Made by a program: the position numbers and the translations under genes
Notes under the pieces: model-generated
Database searches by the model: none
What the model was told of the DNA's origin: nothing
What the model saw: the letters and a program-made list of their open reading frames with translations, nothing else
Source of the DNA: Cyanophora paradoxa
Taxonomy: Eukaryota > Glaucocystophyceae > Cyanophorales > Cyanophoraceae
NCBI GenBank assembly: GCA_004431415.1
Contig: QPMI01000206.1
Span: forward strand, 111,446-175,445
DNA: 64,000 nt
Reading direction: 5' to 3'
Part shown: one piece after another, positions 24,006 to 35,619 of the stretch
How positions within the stretch are numbered: the stretch's first letter is position 1
Layout of the letters: every line of letters starts with the position of its first letter

Positions 24006-26536
24006 TCAGGCCGGGGGCCTAGGGGAGGCCTCCCCGTCCGAGCCCGAATCCGGCTCGGGCTTTACGTGGCGCGGCGGCTGCGGCTGCGGCTGCGGCTGCG
24101 GGGCTCCCTCGCGCTCGCGATCGACCGCGGGGCCCGCCTCCTCGCCCCGGGCCCGCTCGCGATCCGAGCGGCGCCTGCGCGGCTGGGCCCCAGCCGGTTC
24201 GGGCCCCGGGGCCGCGTACCCCGCCGGGGGCACGAACGCCTGCGGGTACACCATTTGCGCGCCGCCGCCCCAGCCGGGGTACCCGCCGTACACGAGGGGG
24301 AGCATGCTCAGGGGTACGGCCACGTAGGCCACTTGGCCGTGGCCCGCGGGGGCCTCCCCGGGTGCAGGGGGGGCGGGCTGGTGGGGCGGGTGGGGCGACG
24401 CGCCGGGGACGCGGGCGTCGCCGCGGGGGGAGGGGAGGGGCGAGGCCGCCCGTGGGCCTGCCCCTTGGAGGGCGAGGGCCCCGCGGAGCCCGGGCCCGGG
24501 GCCTCCGCATCCTTGGGCGAGGCGCCCGCCACGCTGCCCCGCCGCGCCCCGGCCCCGGCCCCGGCCCCGGCCCCGGCTCCCGGCGGCGTCGACGCGGCGT
24601 CGGCGCCGGAGCCCTCTGACGGCTGCCCGCCCGGCGGGCCTCTCCAGGGCGCGAGCGGCAGCTCCGGGGCGGGCGGGCCGGCGGGGCTCGCGCTCCGGTC
24701 CGGGGCGTGCAGGCTCGGCCGCCCGGGCGCCGCCACCGGGGCCAGGAGTGGGGAGAGGCTCGGCCACCCCGTCCTCGCCGCCGCCGCGCCGGCGTCGCTC
24801 GCCATCGCCGCCGCCGCCGCCGCGTGCGCAGCAGACGCGGCGGCGGCGGCGGCCGCCGGCCCTCCAGGGTGCTGACCCGCCTCTTCTTGTTCTTGACTGC
24901 GTACGGGGCGCGCTCGAGCTCGGCCCGGCCCGGCGGGGGTCGAGGGGCGGAGGGGGGTACGCGTACACTTGTAGCCGGGGTACGCGGCCTGGAAGGCGCG
25001 CGCCTCGGCCTTCTCGGCCTCGCGGAAGGGGGCGCGCTGCTCCTCCGTCATCCGCTTCCACTTCTGCGGGGCGCAGAGCCCTCAGAGAGCAGCCGGCGAG
25101 GAGCGTCGACGGCGGAGGCGCGGCCGGGCACCTCCCCGAGGACGCGGGAGATCTCCGTGTTCGGCAGGCTCGGGTTCTCTTTGGCCGCCTCCCTCCGGCA
25201 CTGCGCGCGGCCCCGCCGGGGGTACGCGTTAGGGCAGGGGCGGGGGGCGGGGGGCGGGGCCGGGGTATCAAACGAACGTGGTTCGCGAAAATCATCTGCG
25301 GGGGGAGGAGTGGGGGAGCGCGTCAGTGTGAGGCGGGGAGGGGGGGGGGGAGGGGCCGGGGTAAGTGCGAACGAAGGAGTTGCGTGGGCCTGCGGCCGGA
25401 GGTCCCGGGGTAAGTGCGAGGGGGTTGGCGGGGGGTACGAGAGCGAGGGACGCACGCTTGGGGGGGGCCGACTCCTCGGGGACCGGCGAGAGCTGCTGTC
25501 CGTGGCCGTGGGGGGCGGGCGAGGCGGCGGACAGCGGCATCGCCCCCCCGCCGGAATGCTCCTCCGGCCGCGGGGAGTCGAGCCCGAGGCCGAAGACGCT
25601 GAGGTCGACCGAGGGGCGGGCGGAGGAGGGGACGGAGGGGCCCCCGTCGGAGGCCGACGCGACGGAGAGGGTGAGGGAGGGGCGGTCGACGGAGGGCCGG
25701 TCGGAGGAGACGGTGGCGAGCGAGGGGCGCGGCAGGGAGGAGGTCGAGGGGCGGCGGGCCGCGACGGAGGCGAGGCGGGCGGCGAGGCGGGCGGCGGCGG
25801 CCTCCAGCGCGCTGCTGTCGGCGGCGGCCCAGGCGGCGGCTCCGGCGGCTCCTCTTCGGCGATCGTGAGCAGGGGGTGGCTGGCGGCCGACCCGCGGCGG
25901 GGGCCGAGCCCCCGCCTCCTCTCCTCGCAGAGCTGCTGCTGCTGCGGATGCTGCTGTGGGCCGGCGTCGGGCGGGGCCGCCGGGGCCTCGCCGGCGGCTG
26001 CCGGGGCCCCGGGCCGCTGCTGGAGGCGCGGGAGCCGGCGGCAGGCGACCCGATTGCAGGGTGCAAGCCCGAGGAGGCGCCCAGAATTCGAAGGGGCCCC
26101 CGCGGCCCAGGCTCTGACCGCCGGCGGCGGCGGCGGCGGCGGCGGCAGCGGGCGGCGCCATGCCGAGGGCCTCGAGGAATGTGCACGCGCCCTCGTCGCC
26201 CTGGGCCGGCGCGAGCGGCTCGCCCGCCTGCATGCAGCCGCCGAGGCCCAGGGCCGCCGCCCACGGCCACGCCTGCGGCCAGCTCCAGGCCGCCGCCGCC
26301 GCCGCCAGCGACGCCGCCAACGCCTCCTCGCCCGACTGCGCATGCATATGCATCCGGCCGTGGTCGGCCTCGGGCTCGTGCCGGCCGTCCGCGGCCGGCA
26401 GCGGGCCGGCGGGGCCGGGCCCGCCCATGGCCATGTGCATGGCCATCATGGACGACCACCACGCGTACGGGAAGGGCGCGGCGCCCGCGCCTGGGCCCTC
26501 CCCCTCGTCCGCCGGCGGCTCCGAGCCGGTCGACAT
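24006..26536 (-). CDS. HMG-box (SOX/TCF/MATA type) transcription factor
   Basis: Nuclear sequence-specific DNA-binding protein. The HMG box is assembled from several exons: PRNSF, an 18-nt micro-exon coding MIFANH (25,278-25,295), CRREAAKENPSLPNTEIS then RVLGE, KWKRMTEEQRAPFREAEKAE then ARAFQAAYPGYK, and a basic tail with KNKKRRV. All joins are in frame with AG acceptors and CTGAC-type branch motifs. The N-terminus from the ATG at 26,536 (MSTGSEPPADEGEG) is rich in Met, His and Ala, followed by repeated RPS motifs (DRPSVDRPSL). The C-terminus has a Gly-Ala repeat, then an aromatic and Pro-rich segment (PLVYGGYPGWGGGAQMVYP) and ends SDGEASPRPPA. Downstream of the box, the exact donor and so the frame of the Ala-rich stretch (24,600-24,900) is uncertain. 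Length about 700 residues. Confidence 0.8.
24545..24580 (-). repeat. (GGGGCC)n coding repeat giving Gly-Ala
   Basis: Five to six hexamer units inside the HMG-box gene that read Gly-Ala-Gly-Ala in the favoured frame. Same unit as the intronic repeat at 16,636-16,690. Confidence 0.65.
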
Positions 26537-27555
26537 GGCCCTACCAAGAGCCGTAGCGCTGTTCGATCTCGGCCGTGACAACCCTCCCGCGACCGCGGCC
26601 GTCGGACTGGCGTGCCGGGCCGGGCACGCGGAGCGTGAGATCTCCGAGGCTCCAGATCGCAGAAGCAATGCGGAAGAGAGCAAGAGCGCACACTGCAGAT
26701 GTAGAGCGAGATCTCGTACGGGTTTGGAAGCTTTGGCCTTGCCACGCCGCAGCCGCTGCTGGCGTCGATGAACGACCCGCGTAGGCGGCTTACCCACGTT
26801 GCGGCGCGTCCCGCTGCGGCGTCCGCTCTTGGGGGTTGGGGCGAGCTACAGCCGTCTAAAGGCTGCAGCTTACAGGCTGCGGCAGTGCAGCAGCGCTGTA
26901 CATGTGCAACTGCAACCCGCCTCCGCGGCGCGCACGCAGACCTAGGCGACACAACCGCGTCACCGGGTCGCCGTCGACTCGCCGAGCTGCAGGCTGATAT
27001 ACTTTGATAGCTAGGCGGCCTCGGCCTGCAGGCTGCAGCCTGCTGGGCCAGTGCTGGCTGCGGCCGGTCACCTAGGCTTCCGAGGCGTGCTCGGCGCCGG
27101 CCGCGGCGCGCGAGTCGGCCCGGAGAGTCGAGACTCTCGATCGACTTGTACTCGTCGAAGTCGCGGCGAATCGCCGGCGATCTCGTGGCATACTCGAGCT
27201 CGTGCCCGGCGCACTGGCAGGCACTGCCCGCCCGCCGCGGCTACGAGGCGGACGCGTTTTGACTTCCGAGGCTTTGACTTCACCGTGGCACGGCGTTCAC
27301 GGTTCACGGGACTTCACGCGCGCACTTCCATTCGCGATTCGAATCGCGAATCGCGATCGATCGCGACCGTCCGAGTCGGTCCGACGCGGTTCGACTTCGG
27401 ACTCCGGAGTCCGGAGTCGACGTCGGCCGAGACGTCGACGGTCCGAGACGGTCGGCCGACGGTCGGACGTTCACAAACTACTGTAGAACTACCGTAAAAC
27501 ACAATATTAATTCGCACGATATTAGTTTGTTTTTAGACCCGGACCCCGACCATAG

Positions 27556-27719
27556 TAATTAGTTCGGTCTCAAATTAGTGCGTTTATTCGTTTCCAGTGT
27601 ATGGGGCGGGGGATACAAGCTGTACCCCTACAGCATTTTCTTAGCATCGTGTAATTAGTGCGGTCTCAAATTAGTGCGTTTTTACGGCAAAAAACGCACT
27701 AATTTGGTACCGAACTAAT
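27556..27719. repeat. Direct and inverted repeat cluster (MITE-like)
   Basis: The sequence taattagttcggtctcaaat followed by tagtgcgttt occurs at 27,556-27,586, again at 27,652-27,681 with one change, and in inverted orientation at 27,689-27,719. The second and third copies form a near-perfect hairpin with a loop of a few bases. Confidence 0.7.
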
Positions 27720-27904
27720 ATTATGCGCGAACTATAATATTCTGCATGTCTTACGGTAGCTAGTAGTTAATTTAGTACAGGAAAATAATTAGTACTTCGC
27801 GAAAACTGCCACTTTCAAAAAAGTTTAGCAGCTGGCAAATTTTTAGTAGGTCGACAGCCTTCGCAGGGCTTTTGTATGGCGGAGACGGAACTGCCCCTAC
27901 AAAT

Positions 27905-28022
27905 TCTCGTCTTTAGCAGGAATGAAATATTTAGTAGATCGCCCAAAAGTACCCCAAAGAATTGTCGGCTTTAGCAGGCGGGAAATATATATTTAGTGGA
28001 TTAATTGCCCCAAAACTTTTGG
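27905..28022. repeat. Imperfect tandem repeat, about 58-bp unit
   Basis: Two diverged copies each running from an AATT(C/G)TCG element through CTTTAGCAGG, GAAATAT, TTTAGT and a CCCCAAA(A) block. No coding potential. Confidence 0.5.
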
Positions 28023-28129
28023 TACTAATTAAATATATGCAGCATGCAAGTAACGGTTGCAAGTTGCAACCTCGATATCGAATTCGAAATCGATCAGGCC
28101 TGCAATCAGTGCTGTCATAATTATGCGCA

Positions 28130-28765
28130 CATCATGATGAAGACACCATGATGGCACGTAAAATACGCATCATGATGACGTCGGATTATGATCAGGGCCA
28201 TCATGATGAGGGGGGGGGTACCTGTACAGTGCACAAATCGCGTGTTTCTGGACGCCCGGGCTGTTTGAACGACCTTATATGCTCTCTAAACAGCTTAAAG
28301 ACACCGTATATGCTAGTCAGAGGAGGTTTGGAACGATTCTGACGATGTTGAAAGGCTGCTGTGGTGCCGTGGGGGGTACAGGGGACACCACCCTTAGCCA
28401 CACCACCACGATTCGCACTTCGAGAATGGGTGCGGAAACGCTTAACACAGCTTCTAAAACACATAACACACTATCTTGACATTGCAGGAGGTTAATCAAC
28501 CGCTCCTCTGCCTCAAAAATCTTGGGAAGAGGGGTGTGTGGGCCTCTTTCAGGCCAACTCTGAGCCCGATTTCTATCCAGCTTGGTCAGGAATGAGTCAT
28601 TAACACGTTGCTTTGCATTAGAAACGCAGCAGAGAGCTCGTGCAGCGAAATAGGAGTGGGAAATGCCGTGTTAAACGATGATGATCGCTGCATGACATCA
28701 TGATTGATCATGATCGATCATTATCACCCCATCATGATGCCTCGACGGCCGTGTCCATCATGATG
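28130..28765. repeat. Cluster of CATCATGATG palindromes
   Basis: Five perfect copies of the 10-bp palindrome at 28,130, 28,168, 28,199, 28,730 and 28,756, with related TGATCATGA words between them. A cluster of dimeric protein-binding sites is possible but unproven. Confidence 0.6.
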
Positions 28766-29316
28766 ACAGCACTGCCTGCAATTCATATGCTTAATATAAA
28801 TTGCAAATTTTGCTTTGATTTAATTTGCAAGCTTGAACACGTACGGGACTCGTTCTCGGTTGTGATTCGTCACTCAGGCCTCCGCTAATCGCGGAGACTC
28901 GGCCTCTCATCATCTCCGCGTGAGCTATCGAGCAAGAAAGCGTGACACAGCCGATCCGACGTGAGGTCACGGTCAAAAGTTACTCAAAACGCCTTTTCTT
29001 TCACGGGGCAATGAATATAATTTTTCCAAAATCACGGGAGGCATTGTTTTACTGCCGAATGGGTCACGAATGGGCCTCAATCAAGCAGGTAGGCCGATCG
29101 ATTTAAAGGCTACGTATATATTATATGTGTATATGCACACGCACCTTCCACATCCGCCAGACCGCTCCCGCAGCTTGCAGGAAGTGCTAGCCAGGCGGGG
29201 TACGTGTTCACTTTGTAATTTACAGTACTCGTCGTTTCGACGCAGCCGTCGATTCTCGACGAGCGCTCGCACCTGTGGGGCTGCGATCGACGGCCCGAAT
29301 CAGTAGCGCGAGAGAG

Positions 29317-32300
29317 ATGATGTTCGGCGGACCCTGCGCGCTCCGGCCGGCGGCCGCCGTGGCCGCCCCGTTGCTGTGGGCCGGCGCGTCGCGTGGACAG
29401 TTGCAGACGCGAGCAGGTGCTGTGGGGCGGCGAGTCGCGCGGTCGCGGCCAGTGCGGTCGGAGTTCTTGGGCCGCTCGGTCCCCGGGCCCCTGGCACGGC
29501 ACCGAGCCTTTGCCGCCGGCGAGGCGGCGCTCGCGTCGAAGTCTGCCCGGGCATTTCCCGCCCGGGCGAGTGCTGCCACGGAGGAGGAAGGTGCGAGCGC
29601 CGCACACGTGCCCCGCCCTCCGTCCCGGCGTGCTGGAGACGTGCTCCGCCTTCTCTCGCGCAGACGCGTGCTACAAGCTCCCGCCTCAGGTGCGCGCTCG
29701 CGGGCCGCGCCGGCTCCTGGCCGCGGTCTCATCGCTGGCGGCGGGGACGCGCAGGTGATGGTCGACCTGGTGGACAGCCAGGACACGCCGGACCTCTCCA
29801 CGTCCCCCTGCAAGCGCTGGGTGCTCTTCCTCAACCGCCCCCCGCTCCCCACAATCGAGGACGTCGCGCAACCCGAGGCGAAGCTCGCCGGCCTCCGCAT
29901 CAGGTCGGATCAAATCTCGCCTGGGCGGTCCCCGCTCCGCCTCGCCCCGCCCCGCCCTGAGGCCGCCGCAGCACCCGCATGCGCTGCGCCGCCCGCGTCG
30001 AGTGGTACACCGGGGTCTCGCTCAAGGTGCCTTCCATCGTAACCCCTCCCCGCCCCTCACGTGCCCTGATCCGCTCCCTCCCGAAGACACTCAGCCCGAC
30101 CCCGGAGGAGCGGCCGCTCTCCGGCCTCCCCGAACCCCTGAAGGCCAACTTCTTCCGCTGGTCGAACGGTACCCCCCCGCCCCTCCCCTTTCCCCTACCC
30201 CGGTCGGCGAGCGCGGTGCCCGCGCAGACGGCGAGTGGATTGTTTTCGCCGTCGCACGCCCCGACGGTGAGAGTCCAGGGGGGAGGTGGGGGGAGGGGGA
30301 GGACCAAGCCGGGGTACAGGAGGCGCCTCACGCGGGCGCAGGTCTCGAGCTTTGGTCCCTCGAAGTCGCGACCGGCAAGGCCCGGCAGGCGCGTCGGGGG
30401 CCGTCGGGGCGGGCGGGCGCGGGTCGCCCCGGACGGCCCGTCTGACGTACCCCCCCGCAGCTCACTCCCCCCACGCTGAACGGCATCCTCGGCTCCTCCT
30501 TCTTCTTCCTCCCCGACAACAAGACCCTGGTTCGATCCCCCGCGGCCCCAGCGCCTCGCGCCACCTCAGCGCCTCTCCGCTGCGGCCAGATCGTGAAGCT
30601 GGTCCCGGAGGGGCACCCCCCCGCGCCGCCCCCCGCCCCGCTCGCCCCCTCCGGCCCCGTCGTCCAGGCGCGCCGTACCCCCCTCCCGCTCCCCCTCCCC
30701 GCCTCTGCCGAGCCGCGCCGCCCGCAGACGAGCGACGGGCGCAAGGCCCCCGCGCGGACGTACCAGGTCCCGCCCCCCCGAGCCGAGCGCCGCGGGGGCG
30801 CCCCGCTGACGGCCGCGGCCTGCGTACCCCGGGCAGGACCTGCTCAAGAACAAGCACGACGAGGAGTGCTTCGACTGGTACCTCGCCGCCCAGGTCCGCC
30901 GCACACCCGTACCCCCCGCCCCGCTCGGCCCGGGAGAGAGCCCGCGCGTGCACCGCCCGCCAGGTCTACTCGATCGACGTCACGGCCCCTGCCGGCCCCT
31001 CCGGCCTTCGTCCGCCCCCGGGCCCCGCGATCGCGCCGTACCCCTCCGATACCCGCCGCAGCGCCCGCCAAGCCCCTGGAGGGAATGAACGGCATCATTC
31101 GGAGCATCGTACCCTCCCCGCAGGTGGCCCCTGCCCCCGCCCCGTTCGAGATGAATCGTTCCAGCCCGGATCCGAGCCCGCCCTCAGGGGGAGTACCTCC
31201 TCGTCGAGCACGTCCTCCGCCCCTACAGCTACACCGTACCCTCCGCCCGGTGCGCGGGGGGTACGGGCGTCCGCCGCGCTCGGCCCCCTCGAACCCCCGT
31301 ACCCCGGCCAGGTTCCCGAGGCGCCTGGAAGTTCGGAGGGCGGCCGACGGGTCCTTCGTCCAGGAGATTGTCACCCTGCCCCTCCTCGAGAACGCGCGCC
31401 GGCTCGGCTCCCGCCGTCCCCCCTTTTCGCCCTCTCACCCCCCTTCCCAGATCCCGATCTCGTTCGACGCTGTCGCCGAGGGCCGCCGCAGCATCGGCTG
31501 GCGCCAGGCTCGTACCCCCCGCCCGCCCGCTTGCTCCCCCCTCGCTCTCATCCCGGTACCCCCATCCTCGCAGGATAAACCCGATACAATTTACTTTGTG
31601 GAGGCCCAGGGTGGGCCGAGCCCTCGTTTCACGTACTCCCCGCAACCCCCTTGATCCCGTACCCCCGCCAGACAAGGGCGATCCGGCGGTGGAGACGGAG
31701 GTCCGCGACATTGTGTACACCCTGTCGGTTCGCCCCTTCTACCCCCCCTCCCCCCCTCCCCCCCTCAGGGGTACGCAGGGCCCGGGGTTCGACGAGCCGA
31801 AGGAGCTCGCGCGGCTCTCCATGCGCTACGGCGGCGTCACCTGGTGCCGCCCCGGCCCCGCCCCGCCTGCGGGGCCGGGTTGGGCGCCGCGAGGCTGAGC
31901 GGCCGGGGGGGCGGGCGGCGCGCCTCAGGTGCAACGAGTCGCTGTGTCTCGTGTCGGAGAGCTGGTGGAAGACCCGCCGCACCCGCGTCCACATCGCGCG
32001 CCCCTCCCCTCCCCTCCCCGCTGCTCTCGAGCGAGCGGGCGGGTGAACGGGCGGGTGAACGGGCAGGTGAACCCGGCGACGGGGGAGCGCGTGAAGACCC
32101 TCTTCGACCTCTCCTCCGAGGACCGCTACGCCGGTGCGCGGCGTACCCCCCCCCCGCGCCCGGCCCCTCAGATTGGGGCCGCCCCCGCAGACCCCGGGAG
32201 CCCCGTGTCGCGGCGGGACCCGAAGACTGGCGCCTCTCTCCTCATGCTCACCCCGGACAAGCGGTGCCCGCCCGCCCCGCCCGCCCGCCTGCCCCGCCGG

Positions 32301-34527
32301 GCCCTCTGAGCGGCCTGGCAGGTCGATCTACCTGTCGGGGATGGGGGCCTCGGAGGAGGGCGACCGCCCCTTCATCGACACCCTCGACCTCGCGACCGGT
32401 GCCCCGCCCCGCTCCGCGCCCCTCCCTCCTCCCTCTGTACCCCCCGGAACCGCCGAGCCTGTACCCCCCGGGCAGGCGAGACGAGGCGCCTCTGGCAGAA
32501 CGACGAGCCGGGGGTCTTCGAGGTGCGCGGGGCGGAGCGGGGCCCCTTCCCTTCCGGTGTGACCCACGCCCGCTGCTGCGGGGCCCGGCAGGCGCCGACG
32601 CTGATCTGCGACGAGGAGGACACGGGCCTCATCACCCGCGTCCTCACCCGCCGCGAGCAGGCCCGCCCGCCCCCCCTTCCCTCTCTCTTGTTTCTCTCCC
32701 TTCGGCCGACGCGCGGGCGCAGCCGACGGTGATGCCGAACTTCTTCTTCCGGGACCTCGCCACGGGCGCGCTGCAGCCCTTCACCACCTTCCCCCACCCC
32801 TACCCCGACCTCGCCCGCTGCTCCAAGGCAAGCGAGGGCCCCGCCCGGCCGGCCGGCGGCGCCCCGGCCTGACCCGCCCGCCGGGGTCCCGCAGGAGCTG
32901 ATCAAGTACTCCCGCGCGGACGGCGTCACCCTCACCGGCACCCTCTACCTCCGTGCGCCGCGTGCCCCCGCCCCCGCGCGGCGCCCCGCCCTCCTCTGAG
33001 GCCGCCGCAGCGCCCGACTACGACGCGAAGCGGGACGGCCCCCTCCCCGTGCTCATGTGGGCGTACCCCAAGGAGTACAAGAGCGCCGACGCCGCCGGCC
33101 AGGCGCGCTGTACCCCTCGTCTCTCCCCCCTCCCCCCGCCCCGCTCTGACCGGCCGGACTGGCCGGGGGTACAGGTGACGGACTCGCCGCACCGGTTCGT
33201 GAGGCTGGCGCGGGCGCCTCTCTACTGGCTCACCCAGGTGCGCACCTCGACGTCCGTGCATGTACCCCCCTCCGACCGCACGAGCCGGGCGCATGCGCAG
33301 GGGTACGCGATCCTGGACGGCCCGGCGATGCCGATCATCGGGCAGGGGGACGCCGAGCCCAACGACACCTTCGTCGAGCAGGCGCGCCGCCCGTACCCCC
33401 CGCGCCCCCGCGCCCCCGCGCCCCCGCGCCCCTCTTATCGCCGTACGCCTTCGCAGCTCGTCGCGAACGCGCAGGCGGCCGTCGACGAGGCGAGCGCCCC
33501 TACACCCCACCCCCGCCTCCCTTCCATCCCCGCTGACGTCGTCGTGCCTGCGCGGCAGCTTGTGCGGCGCGGGGTGGGGGACCGGGAGCGGATGGCGGTC
33601 GGGGGCCACTCGTACGGGGCCTTCATGGCGGCGAACCTCCTCTGCCACTCCCGCCTCTTCCGCGCGTCCGCCCGCTTTCCTTTCCCCTTTGCTCTTTTCC
33701 CTCCCTCCCTCCCGCCAACGCCCGCCCGCCCTCCTCGCTCGCGGCAGGGCGGTGTGCCGGAGCGGGGCGTACAACCGGACGCTGACGCCCTTCGGCTTCC
33801 AGTACGAGGAGCGCTCCTTCTGGGAGGGTACGGCCCGCCCCCTCCGTGCCTTTTCAGCCTCGTCCCTTCGAGCCCTCTACCCCGGCTTGCACCCGTCGTC
33901 CCCTCCCCTCCTCCCCCCCGCTCCCCTTCCGGGAGGCTCCGCCCTGGCCCCGGCCCCGGTCCCGGCCCGCCCCGTCTCCCGCCTGCCTCCCGTGTACCCC
34001 CAGCACGGGCCCCTCCCGGCCTTCTAACCTCTCCTCTTTACGCCGCCTTTTTATAATATATCTAAGCCGTCTTAAGCCATCGCCTGACGGCCCCGCCCCG
34101 CCCGGCTGCCCCCCGCAGCGCCGGAGGTGTACTCGCGGATGGCGCCCTTCAACTACGCGCACCTCGTGCGGGACCCCATCCTCCTCATCCACGGCGGCGA
34201 CGACAACAACCCCGTGCGCCGCCCTCTTAAGCTCTCCTCCGCTTTCTTCGGGCGAGCGCGGGGCGCGGGCGCAGGGGACATTCACGCTCCAGTCGGAGCG
34301 CTTCTACCAGGCGCTCAAGGGCCACGGCGCCCCCGCCCGCCTCGTCATCCTCGTCCGCCCCCGCCCGCCCTTAAGCTCGTCGGAGGGCCAGCGCTGACCG
34401 GCCGGGGCAGCCGCACGAGTCGCACGGGTACCGGGCGCGCGAGTCGGTGCTGCACGCCCTCTACGAGACGACCGCCTGGCTCGACGCGCACGTCAAGAAC
34501 GCCCCGCCCCGCCCCGCCGACCCCTAG
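29317..34527 (+). CDS. CGEP: Glutamyl endopeptidase, prolyl-oligopeptidase family, plastid CGEP-like
   Basis: Serine peptidase of family S9 (clan SC), predicted in the plastid stroma. The N-terminus MMFGGPCALRPAAAVAAP is a likely transit peptide; splicing (donor GTGCGA, acceptor GCGCAG) joins ATEEE to DACYKLPPQ. Conserved blocks follow: VMVDLVDSQDTPDLSTSP, PEAKLAGLRI, WYTGVSLK, YGGVTWC, SWWKTRRTRVH, FPHPYPDLA, YSRADGVTLTGTLYL. The alpha/beta-hydrolase domain carries the nucleophile Ser in GGHSYGAF (33,601-33,624), SGAYNRTLTPFGFQ, the acidic residue in LLIHGGDDNNP (near 34,180) and His in PHESHGY (near 34,415). It ends VKNAPPRPADP before TAG. At least fifteen introns; many contain GTACCCC close to an end. 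One intron (33,829-34,121) is longer and includes an AT-rich patch. The match to plant CGEP runs over the whole length. Confidence 0.9.
33103..33174 (+). other. Intron with 9-bp complementary ends
   Basis: Intron of the endopeptidase gene between DAAGQ and VTDSPH. It starts GCGCGCTGTACCCC and ends GGGGGTACAG; CTGTACCCC (33,108-33,116) and GGGGTACAG (33,166-33,174) are exact reverse complements. The donor is GC and a CTCTGAC branch motif is present. Confidence 0.75.
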
Positions 34528-35619
34528 CCCAGCTACAGGAGCCCCGCCCCGGCGCTCTCTGAACCCAGGCCGAAGCAAGAACATTAAGCTTGCCAGGCTT
34601 GAAGCCGGCGCGCCGGGGCCGGCGCCGGGGCCGCGGACTCGGCACGGAGCGTGCGGCACGCAGCCTGCCAGGCCCTGAGGCTGGGGCCGCAGGCCGTCTG
34701 ACGGTCGCCCGGCCTCCGGATCCTGGCCATGGGCCCTGGCTACCGTCGGCGTAGAACGTCGCGCCGCGGCGACTCGCGAGTCGCGATTCGCGATCGCGAT
34801 CGACAGCCCGGCGGCCGGCATCTGGAGCCTCGGAGCAGCCTGGCGCCGGCACTGCGGCAGCTGGAGCCTCGGAGCTGGGCGCCGGCGCGCGCCGGGGCCC
34901 GGGGCCGGCGCCGGGCCGGGGGCCCGGGGCTGTGCGCGCGCGGAGTCGCGGACCCGCGTGCCGGACACTGCCGGTGCGGCTAGATCGAGCTCAAGCTCCG
35001 AGCCTCCGACTCCTCCGACTACCGGTAGGCTCCGACTCCTCCGAGCCTCCGAGCGCTCCGACTCTCGCCAAGGATAGCTAGCTATAGCGCTAGCCGCCTA
35101 GAGCTAGGCTCAGGCCGCTCAGCTAGCGGCGCCTAGCGCCTCCGAGCTCGAGGCTAGAGTCCGACCGCCAGCGGCTAGCCTCCGACAAGTCCTGATCATG
35201 ATCATGATCATGATTCATGATCATGATCAAGATTCATGATCAGCGTTTTTTTAATTCTCTTAGATGAGCCTCGGAGTTAGATCTATCGATTTACGAGAGC
35301 GGGGTACGGTAAAGCCGAATCCAGGCCCTGAGGCTGCGCGCGCAGCCGCGGCGCAGGACGCCGGCTTCGCTTGCAATTGTTTACCAGCTGCGCATGCAGC
35401 TGCAGCTGCAGCACCGTGCAAGCTTAACGCTTAACTGAAGGCGAGCGGGTGAGCGCTGATCATGCATATGCATGTAGCCGATGAGCCATATGCATGTTGC
35501 GGCGGTCGACCGGCGACGTCGGACTGCAAATCCTTTCAATTCCGAAGTTCCTATGACAACTACATGCATGTGCATATGCTTACATGGTCGGGCGCGCGTC
35601 GCAGATCTCAAGATCTATA
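34528..35619. other. Intergenic, with TCATGA palindrome array
   Basis: 3' flank of the endopeptidase and 5' flank of the next gene. Contains CTCCGA-rich repeats (34,980-35,060), the TGATCATGATCATGA array at 35,193-35,241, and GCATATGCAT and CAGCTGCAG words. No gene seen. Confidence 0.5.
35193..35241. repeat. Tandem TGATCA/TCATGA array
   Basis: Overlapping copies of TGATCA and TCATGA giving a nearly continuous self-complementary stretch of about 49 bp. Confidence 0.75.

Larger units (their letters stand above)
26537..29316. other. Gene-poor spacer with repeats and palindromes
   Basis: About 2.8 kb between the divergent HMG-box and endopeptidase genes. It includes a dense block of nested palindromes (27,300-27,470), an inverted-repeat cluster (27,556-27,719), an imperfect tandem repeat (27,905-28,022) and five copies of CATCATGATG (28,130-28,765). 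Short open frames show no family motif. GC content falls sharply between 27,480 and 29,150. Confidence 0.6.
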
